64,000 nucleotides of DNA from Cardinalis cardinalis (taxonomy: Eukaryota > Chordata > Aves > Passeriformes > Cardinalidae), in the NCBI GenBank assembly GCA_014549065.1, contig JACDOX010000044.1, positions 3,735,506 to 3,799,505 of the forward strand, given 5' to 3'. Under the pieces are notes generated by a model. The model was not told the DNA's origin and made no database searches. It saw nothing but the letters and a program-made list of their open reading frames with translations. Positions 56,901 through 64,000 of this stretch are shown piece by piece. How positions within the stretch are numbered: position 1 is the stretch's first letter; the number at the start of each line of letters is the position of its first letter. The translations under genes and the position numbers were made by a program.

Positions 56901-58109
56901 TTTGTTGTTGGGTTTGGGGAATTTTCTGCTTCTCTATGATAGGCATGACTGCTTCTGATTTTTTGTTTTCTAAAGATTTTCTGAACTTTTTGCAGGAAAA
57001 TAGTGAAGGTTTCCTGAGTAACATGCACTCTAGAGTCAAATACCACAGCATCTTGGCTGATTTCTGTGGCACCAGAAATCTTCTGTGGGAAGAGTGGAAG
57101 GTGCAGGAAGGAATCAATTTACTTCTAGGCTGGGGTTAAGAAAAGTTCAGGTAAATCTTTCTCTGCCCAGCACAGGGGTTGTTGGCCCTGTGTAAAATCA
57201 GGAGGGGACAAAGGCAATTGTGGAAGTTTCAGTCTGGGTTTGACTCTTCTGCCACACAGGAAACAAGTATGCTGGCCTCCAGCTCTCTCAAGACTTTATC
57301 AACNCAGAGAAAAGTTACCAGCCTGTCATTGCCCCAAGTACTCCAGTGGCTTGACAGAAAGTGTGACTTTCTAGGCTCTCATAAATGGATGCTAAAACTT
57401 GATTTCTGGTCTTGCTTTTTATAGAATGACCATGTACCTGCTACCTCTTAACATGCATTTATGAAAGTCTTAATGCGATAGCTGCTGTTCAGTGCTGTGG
57501 GTTCACGTTTGAACTCTTCACCCCCCACTGAAGTCTCCAAGGAGTTGCAGATTCTTATCATTCCCCCTCTGGATTACAGTTTCAAGCATGTAATTGGTTT
57601 TCCCGGTGAAGCTGCAATTAGGACTAAGAAGAAAAGGGTTGTGTGTGATTCATGTGAAAAGTAAGTGTCTTACAGTAAAGAGGGGGACAGAGGAGGGAGG
57701 ATGTTATATCAATTCACTTTGAGAGTCCTAAAGTGAAATTAAAACATCAATACTAACTAAGTCTAACTTTTGTAAACTGACCAACTGGGAAAGTTTTAAT
57801 TTTGGGTTAGAGCGGCTTAGACAGGAAAACAGAAACTGAATGTGAAAGAGATTGCTCTTCTTCCTTGCCTTTTCTCTACTTGGCTAGACTTCCTTTTGTC
57901 CCTGTGCCAGAGTCAAGTATTTCTGAGAGNCAATTTCCAAAGACCTTTCCTCCTACCCTGATGCTCAGGCCCTGCTGAGTGGTGCTTACATCTGAGTGGA
58001 TATAGAAATAAGCACATGTGTGTTGTGCTTTTCTCCCATAAGAACAAAAAAAAGTCAAACGCCCGCTACTCCCCAGTTCTGGTTAGAAGTGTAATTTGAA
58101 TTTCTAGGA
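53991..58109. other. Intergenic stretch upstream of FAM13A, no gene recognised
   Basis: Apart from a CR1 remnant at 55.7-55.9 kb I see no gene. AT-rich patches with TAATGATTAGTCAGGTAATGA-type motifs near 54270 could be a homeodomain-binding non-coding element, but this is only suggestive. The sequence around 55.93-56.25 kb is unassigned and somewhat LTR-like. Confidence 0.45.
55715..55932 (-). mobile_element. CR1 LINE 3' fragment, minus strand
   Basis: The segment starts ...AGAATGTCCTGGGTTGGAAG then AGACCTCAAGGATCA. It continues through CCATCCAACCTGGCCTGGAA, CATCCACAACTNCTCTGAGCAA, CCTCACANTAAAGNG and ATCTCATCTAAACCTACTCTC. This is the order of a reverse-complemented CR1 3' end. It contains five of the window's isolated N bases in about 200 bp. 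Confidence 0.82.
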
Positions 58110-58852
58110 CAAACACTGCTTCCGGGCGGCAGTGACCGGGAGAAGGGCACTGGGGGAAGCACAGTTCCTCTCCCCGCCGCTGCCATGCCGTGAGGCTGGC
58201 AGTCGCTGCCTGCCTGGCGTGTCCTCCCCTCCGCTCTTCGCTTTAAACTTCCCCAGTTTCACCAGCATATCCCTAGATGGAAAACCGTAACGGGGGGCAA
58301 TGCTTGGGCTGCTTCACACTTTCCAGACTCGGGCCAAGTGTTGCATCGCATCCTGCCCTGCGGGGCCGTGGCACAGAGGGGTTTGCTCGGTCCGGCTGCC
58401 CGGCTCCGGTCACCCTTCGTGCGGGCGCGGTTGCGGTTCCCCCGCACCCCGCTAACGTTACTGGGCTCAGCGGCTTCGCGGCGACACTTCCAGCGGCTCT
58501 GCCCGAGCCCAGGCTCGCACACGGGCGGAGCGGCTCCGCTCCCCGCCAGGTCCCGGCTGCCCGGCCCGGGGCCTCGGTGATGCCCGGGGGCCGCCCGGTG
58601 CGGCCGCGGGGCCCGCGCTCCGACCGCCACGACCCGGGGANGCTCCGGGGGGCAGACTCGCCCCCGTCGAGCCCTCTGGGCCGCTCCGGCGGGAGGCGGG
58701 GGCCCGGCTGCTCTCCCCCCGCGGCCCGCGGGGCGGGCCGGGCCGGCGGGCGGCACCTCGGGGCCGGGGCTCCCGCCGCCAGGCGCCCGCCGAGAGCACC
58801 GAGAGCGCTGAGAGCACCGAGGGCGGGCGGCCGGGGCGGAGCGGCAGCCGGC

Positions 58853-58879
58853 ATGGGGGCCGGGGCGCTGGCCGTACGC
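58853..58879 (+). CDS. FAM13A: FAM13A coding exon 1 (long RhoGAP isoform)
   Basis: This 27-nt coding segment encodes MGAGALAVR, almost the same as the human long-isoform start MGAGALAIC. The ATG has a strong Kozak context (G at -3 and +4). Exon 1 ends in phase 0 at a consensus donor, GTGAGT, at 58880. Joined to the exon at 61381 the reading frame continues as QSKSAVRLKEDMKK, as in human. FAM13A is a cytoplasmic protein with an N-terminal RhoGAP domain and coiled coils. It is linked to lung function, Wnt/beta-catenin signalling and fat distribution. The frame also stays open upstream of this ATG as far as 58277 because the island lacks stops. The start was chosen by homology. Confidence 0.9.
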
Positions 58880-58937
58880 GTGAGTAGGGGCTGGCGGCAG
58901 CACGGGCACGGGAGCGGCTGCATGGCGGCTGCATCAG

Positions 58938-58957
58938 CCTCCTCCTCCTCCTCCTCC
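58938..58957 (+). repeat. (CCT)n microsatellite in FAM13A intron 1
   Basis: About six CCT units lie 60 bp downstream of the exon 1 donor, within the CpG island. In exon 1's frame they would read as a serine run, but they are intronic. Confidence 0.85.
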
Positions 58958-59266
58958 CGCCCTCGCCGGGGTCCCTCGCGGGGCCGGGGCAAGGGAGGCC
59001 GGGCCGGGCCCGGCGCCTTCTCTTCGTCCCGAGCGCTCTCCATCTGTTCTCTCCTCTCGTCTTCTTTCTCTTTCTGCTTCTCCCCGCTCGGCAGCTGCCG
59101 CTCGTTTGGGAAAGGCAAAGATTCGCAAAAGACTATTCCAGGCGCTTTTCTTTTAGTTCCCCCTCCTCCCTTTTTTTTTTTTTTTAACCCAGAGAACAAC
59201 TGCGCTGCCGCGTTCCCTGCGTTAAAGTTGTCGGATGAGCTGCTGTAAAAGTGCGTCCCCGTGGCG

Positions 59267-59274
59267 TATAAATA
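59267..59274 (+). promoter_or_regulatory. TATA-box-like motif at the 3' edge of the CpG island
   Basis: TATAAATAG lies in GC-rich surroundings 390 bp downstream of FAM13A exon 1. Initiation about 30 bp further on would give an RNA with an ATG at 59324, a 24-codon frame and a possible donor (GTAAAG) at 59395. That exon would end in phase 2 and could not join exon 2 as coding. It might support an untranslated alternative first exon; there is no direct evidence of use. Confidence 0.3.
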
Positions 59275-60282
59275 GCTTTTTTCCAAGTGTCTGGGCGGAA
59301 CTTTTTGGCGGCATCGTGCAGGGATGATTAAGTCGCTTTCCCAGTCTCGGAAATCAGCAACAGTAGCATTAGTACTTGGACGCGTTTTCCGTGGGTAAAG
59401 TCAGATCTTCCATCTATAAGGCAACATAACACTGAACTCTTTGTTTCAGAGCTGTTTTGAGGGGATGGCTTTGTTTTGATTTTGGTTAGATGTGTATTTT
59501 GGATAACCACATAATTTTTTGTTCTTAGTTAGCACAGCCTCTTCAGATCATGATGCAAGCTCAGAAATTTCCTCTTGTTACTATGGACATGGNAAATGTC
59601 TGTCGGTTCTCATGTGGAGTTAAATAGCGAGTTTCCCCTAGTAAGTCCAACTCAGTGACTCAGGTTCTCAAATGTGGAAACAGGCTGGAAACCTGTAACT
59701 GAGCAACACTGTGAGANTAATTGAAGGCCTTAATTGGAAAAGCTCCCTAAGCATCACAGCTGCTCAGAAACTGCTCAAAGGATTTTTGCTGTCCTCTGAA
59801 TTTAACCTAGTCTATGTGATTTTTACCTTGTCATGTCTCTGCCTGGAATAAATATTGTTTATTATTCATTTAATCCTGAACGGGAACATGTCTTTTTAAA
59901 AGAGATGTGGTATTTAAATGTTAGTCAAATTTTAGTTCAAACACTGGTGCATCTACTGTTCCTTTTAAATATTTCTGAAGTAGTCACAATAATGCAGTAT
60001 TGCNGTTCCGTTTCACAGATAGTAAAACATACTTGTGATGTTTATATAAGCAACATCTTTTGTAAATATCACACGAGTGTTGTGTAGGACCTGGGACTGT
60101 AGAGCACACATATGCCTCAAATTACTGTTTAATGGGAAAAGCACAGCCAAGTGAATGAACTGCCAGATCATTTTATATCTGAAAGGATAGTCATGCCTAA
60201 TAGCAACATAGCAGATGTTCGTGCTGCTTACAGACTACAGTAAAAATATTGGGTCTCAAGTGAAGAGATTTTAAAGGCCTGT

Positions 60283-60300
60283 ATAAAATAAAATAAAATA
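60283..60300 (+). repeat. (TAAAA)n microsatellite
   Basis: Nearly four units of TAAAA in FAM13A intron 1. It is simple sequence only. Confidence 0.8.
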
Positions 60301-61380
60301 TGTATGCTGTGATAAAATNTGTCTTAACACAGTGAAGTGTCAAGACTTAAGCAAGAGTCTGAGCACTTTTTTATGTTGCTGTACAGTATTCTCCATGTGT
60401 ACAGTTTCTACTACCAGTTTGTTAATGAAACACAGTAGGAATAAGTTTAGTTTTAAGCACCATGCCAGTGGTGGGCATCCCAAAGAGATTGAACTCTGTG
60501 GTATTAATTGCTTCCAGTTCCTGCAGTGTGATTGCAACCATGCTGGGTGATGCTGCTGCTCTGCCTTGAACTATCTTCCCAAATGTGCAATCCTGTAGGC
60601 TGATTAAGATTTCTGCCTATTATCAGTCCTATAAATTAATCATGTATTGTTTTATTCCCCTGGGTTTTATTAACTGTCTTCCCGTGGTTTCTCTGTCACT
60701 GCAACTGAAAACTTGTGAGAATGTTGTGCCTCCAGAAGAACCTATGGGATTAAGGGTTTATTGTGCAGTGGGTTTTCCACCCCCCTTGTTATGTATGATT
60801 AGATTACATAGTCCCTTTCTAACCTTAAAACCTCAGTAATTAAATTTCAGACTTAGCAGATACTAATAGAACATCTTTCATAAGGATCCATCTCACCTGA
60901 CAGTGGCCAGAATGAATCCCTAGGAAACAATATTTGGAAGAAGAGTGTAGTGAACCTTCTCCTGAGTACTGCCCTGACAGGCATCCTGGAGCCAAGCTGA
61001 GCTACTGGTGGTGTATTGGGATTGTTTGTGTTTGTCCAGTTACTTTTGTGACCCATGTGAGTTTCATCAGTTAACAACAGCAATCTCCTGCTTGCTTACT
61101 CCCAGTTTCTTGTTATTCTAGTAACAAGCTTGTCTGCAAAAGTCTTTCTCTCTTACCTACAGACTACCTACATTCTTGTTCCTCTTCTAGTGTTTTCTCT
61201 CTTCATTTTTACTTTCCTACTTCACAGAGGTTTTTTCCTGTGGATTAAAACAAAGTGGGGCCAAACCCTTATGCTGGAGCATAAAAGCCAGTTTTGATGG
61301 GTGTGCTTGTGTTGTGACCACACAACCTTCTGCAGCAAATGTGACTAATGCCTATATTTTCCCTCTTTGCTCCTTTTAAG

Positions 61381-61570
61381 CAAAGTAAATCGGCCGTGAG
61401 ATTGAAGGAGGACATGAAAAAGATAGCTGTGTCTCCACTGAACAAGCAGAGGGACACAACCTGTCCAAAGGTGTTTGGTGTGAGTCTTCTGGAGCTCCAG
61501 CAGCAGGGACTGAGCAAAAATGGAATCCCAATAGTTGTGTGGAATATAGTGGAGTACCTCACCCAGCATG
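61381..61570 (+). CDS. FAM13A: FAM13A coding exon 2, start of the RhoGAP domain
   Basis: This 190-nt exon lies between a strong acceptor (TTTGCTCCTTTTAAG) and a consensus donor (GTAAGA at 61571). It encodes 63 residues plus one base (phase 1). The product begins QSKSAVRLKEDMKKIAVSPL and ends GIPIVVWNIVEYLTQHG, closely matching human FAM13A. The segment FGVSLLELQQQGLSKNGIP opens the RhoGAP fold. The GLFR motif with the catalytic arginine finger, which follows in mammals, is encoded by the next exon and is not in this window. RhoGAP domains speed GTP hydrolysis by Rho-family GTPases. The frame has no N bases or interruptions. Confidence 0.96.
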
Positions 61571-64000
61571 GTAAGATCAGTGGAGTCACTTCTCCTTAGC
61601 AGCACTCTTTATGTGAGACTCTTCAAATNGAAGAATGTGGGGTTTTTTGTGGCATTAACCACAGGCAAAGAATGCTACTCTTTATGGTTTGCTGCTTTTT
61701 TAATTTCTGCCTGGATGCTGGACTTACTTTTTAATATGTTTACAAAGGTGAACTACAGCGTTAGGTAGCNGCACACTCATAAACAAGCTGTTCAGTTTAT
61801 AAATGGAATGTATTCCATTTGTGAAGGTTTGTGTCATCTTCCAGTTGCAAAATATTTGTCTTTAACACTTTNTCTGTATAGAGAAAGACACAGGCACACA
61901 TACACACGGACGCACACACATCCCATCAGAGAATATTACTGGAAAGGAATACAGGTTCTTATAGATTTTCAGATATATTCCAGTTATTATTAATCCCCTC
62001 AAGGAAGTAGCTGTTCAGTTCTTAGCTTCTCTTTGCATTCATTTAGTGGGACTTTAGTTCCTGTTGTTGAAATACGTCGCCTTGCAGAAACCTAGAGCAC
62101 CACTGGTGCACAGATGTCTTGTATGGCATTTGGGCAGCAATGGAAAAGGTTTTGTGGTGGTAATGTCATCTTCTAAGGAGCAGCATCTGGTTTTACCCTA
62201 AGGTTTTCTCTTAGCTATTTAATAATGATAATCCAGCTGTAGAGGCTTAGATTCTATGACTGTGTCTTGGTAGATCCTCAGAAGCTCATAGATGCAAACA
62301 TGGCTTGAAAATTAACTTGGTTTAAGGTACAGTGCAAATTTAAAACATGATCCTACCTTTACACAGCAGCCTCTTCCTTGATGCACTTCAACCTGCATGA
62401 AAGTGGCCTGCTAGGACGCTGGAAGAGAAAGAATGGAAAAAGCCTTCCGTCATTTAGGGTTTAATCAAAACCAGAAACTGAGAGACACTCTTGGCTGCAA
62501 GTTGTGGGCTGTGCTCTGTGTTCCATAAAAAGATTGGAATCCCACACAACTGTGTCCCAAATATGGACTAAACTAGCCAAGTTTTCTACTCTCAAGGAAG
62601 ATTAGCTNGGCTTCTGAATGCCAAGTTGATTATCTGGCCCAAATAAAGGTAAAGGCCATTCTTTTTCTCCAAAATGCAAGCAAGATCTCAGAGATACCCT
62701 CTCTTATGGAAAGTTGTTGAAATGGGTGTCCTGTGTCTGTGTTAGGTTTGTTTTGTGAATTAATGTCAAAGTTAACTGTGAAGGCATTTTTAACAAAGGC
62801 CCAGACACCCAGGCTGAGCTGACTATTGGGCAGCTACATCCTTAAACTAAGTTTGCATTAAGCTGCCTGTTTCCAAATTTATAGATGAAGCCAAATTTCC
62901 CTGTGCTGTATTTAGTAGTTTCTAATTACTGTTTTCAGGATGTTCTAGCCTCTCTTTATTTCCATAAATGAGTGAGAGAGAGGGAAGGAAGTTTGATCTG
63001 TGTGTGGGCTGTTTGCTCACCTAGTGTTGCAAAACCGAAAATCTTTATTGAGATGAGGTGTTTTCTGCCCTCAAGATGGCAGCACAGCATGTCACACGAG
63101 AATGCATTTTGTTGTGAATGCAGGAATACAAACTCTGCCAGCAGTATCTCATATTAGTCAACTAAAATGTTTTTAGTGCTTGTCCATTTTTTCCTTTTAC
63201 TAGAGCAGTTTGTCTTCTAGTCCAGTAAAAAAAGAGATTATTTTTCTCTACAAATTCTGCTGCCTCAGAATTGATTTCCTGGACTGGAAGCATTCTGTCA
63301 GGTTGCAGTACCTTGATGTCTGGTCTGAACTGATGAAAACAATACATATTCAGTCGTCTTAGTGTTATGCTTCTGAAGAAGAACAAACAGGTCTATAGAC
63401 ACAGTATTAGAAAGGCAGAATTTTTGCAGGGAAAGTGTTCTAGAGAAAAAATAATTTACAGAGGTCAGTTTTAGGGTCTTCACAGAAGACTTTGAATCTT
63501 AACAAATGCCTAGAAAGTGCTGTGCAATTTAGTATGATTAGTCTGACTTCCTCTGTTGAAGCATCATTTTTTGTACATCTCCTTTACTGGGTGTGGGGTG
63601 TCTGNCCTGTAGTGATTGATACCATTTCTTTTCATTGTGAAATACTTTGGGCTTTGTGCTGTCCATGTTACATTATTTGCTTATTGAGATTTCCTACTAC
63701 CATAAGGTTGCAGAACTCACTATGGAGTTACTGCTGCACTCAGCACATACTGAGATGTTTTTGCCTCCTGATGGTCACAGGTAAGCACCTGTTACCCTGG
63801 AACGTGAAGCTGGAAGTAATCCAAATGTGTGAGTATGGCAGAAAACGAAATTTGGGAAAATGAAACAGCTGAAGGGTTTTGTAGAGTCCTTTGTAGGGTC
63901 TTTTTCTGTTGAAATATACCAATGGAAAAATGTCTGTNTCAGTTGATTTCTCATGATGTGAGACAACTCAGTGGCATTGAAGTATTGTGAGTTCTCAAGA
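61571..64000 (+). other. FAM13A: FAM13A intron 2, truncated by the window edge
   Basis: From the GTAAGA donor to the end of the window I searched for the next FAM13A exon, expected to encode the GLFRVNG region, and did not find it. Only short open frames occur. A degenerate CA repeat lies near 61889-61920. The gene continues past the right edge. Confidence 0.75.
61889..61920 (+). repeat. Degenerate (CA)n microsatellite
   Basis: An interrupted CA repeat (ACACAGGCACACATACACAC, then GGACGCACACACA) in FAM13A intron 2. It is a candidate polymorphic marker. Confidence 0.8.

Larger units (their letters stand above)
58110..59330. promoter_or_regulatory. FAM13A: CpG island and presumed promoter of FAM13A
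   Basis: G+C rises sharply and CpG is frequent from about 58.11 to 59.33 kb, densest at 58.3-59.0 kb. GC boxes occur, for example GGGGCGG near 58833 and GGGCGGGC near 58821, just upstream of the start codon. No TATA box precedes exon 1, so initiation is probably dispersed. Long open frames on both strands here result from GC-rich composition. The transcription start site cannot be placed from sequence alone. Confidence 0.8.
58880..61380 (+). other. FAM13A: FAM13A intron 1
   Basis: The intron is bounded by GTGAGT at 58880 and a pyrimidine-rich acceptor ending TTTTAAG at 61380, with a branch-like GACTAAT at 61343-61349. It is about 2.5 kb, short compared with mammals. It holds the 3' half of the CpG island, a (CCT)n run, a TATA-like motif at 59267, a T run near 59171-59184 and a (TAAAA)n run at 60283-60300. 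No other exon is recognised. Confidence 0.8.

Noticed and set aside
58277..59248. 323-codon plus-strand frame as a gene of its own
   Set aside because: It contains the nine FAM13A exon 1 codons but reads straight through a consensus donor at 58880 into intron. Only 58853-58879 is supported by homology.
58273..59286. 337-codon minus-strand frame across the CpG island
   Set aside because: It is rich in Pro, Ala, Arg and Gly, overlaps FAM13A exon 1 and several other open frames, and resembles no known protein. GC-rich DNA lacks stop codons by composition.
60765..60840. Possible additional CR1 3' end in FAM13A intron 1
   Set aside because: The similarity to the CR1 GATGATCTT / CCAACCTT terminus is too weak and short to support a call.

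Overview
The window looks like a vertebrate nuclear locus, almost certainly from a bird and probably a songbird. Most of it is AT-leaning single-copy DNA without long reading frames. It carries CR1 LINE fragments, one ending in the avian CR1 8-mer repeat ATTCTGTG, and endogenous-retrovirus LTRs that look like common passerine families. It has one strong CpG island. Single isolated N characters are scattered through it and there are no long gaps. No RepeatMasker, BLAST or expression data were available, so repeat family names stay general.

Two protein-coding loci can be recognised, both on the + strand. The complete single-exon coding sequence of GPRIN3 (G protein-regulated inducer of neurite outgrowth 3) lies at 17885-20242, behind a good splice acceptor at 17792. 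The 5' end of FAM13A (RhoGAP-domain long isoform) begins in the CpG island. Coding exon 1 is 58853-58879, exon 2 is 61381-61570, and the rest of the gene continues past the right edge. GPRIN3 followed by FAM13A in the same orientation matches the order on human 4q22 read on the minus strand. TIGD2, which lies between them in human, has no counterpart here.

Layout: 1-17.8 kb is probably GPRIN3 intron or 5' flank, with three LTRs and one copy of a ~135 bp repeat. 17.8-21.5 kb holds the GPRIN3 coding exon and its probable 3' UTR, with the second copy of that repeat. 21.5-53 kb is intergenic and contains a head-to-tail CR1 pair (28.2-29.8 kb) and older minus-strand CR1 pieces (42.0-43.6 kb). 53.3-54.0 kb is an unusual cluster of a long hairpin, a G/T-rich tract and a CpG-rich patch. 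54-58 kb is more intergenic sequence with another CR1 piece. 58.1-59.3 kb is the FAM13A CpG island, followed by FAM13A introns 1 and 2.

I found no new multi-gene system. The points most worth following up are the 97%-identical short repeat flanking the GPRIN3 coding exon, the CR1 inserted exactly at another CR1's 3' end, the hairpin/G-rich/CpG cluster 5 kb upstream of FAM13A, the open in-frame extension upstream of the FAM13A start, and the absence of TIGD2.
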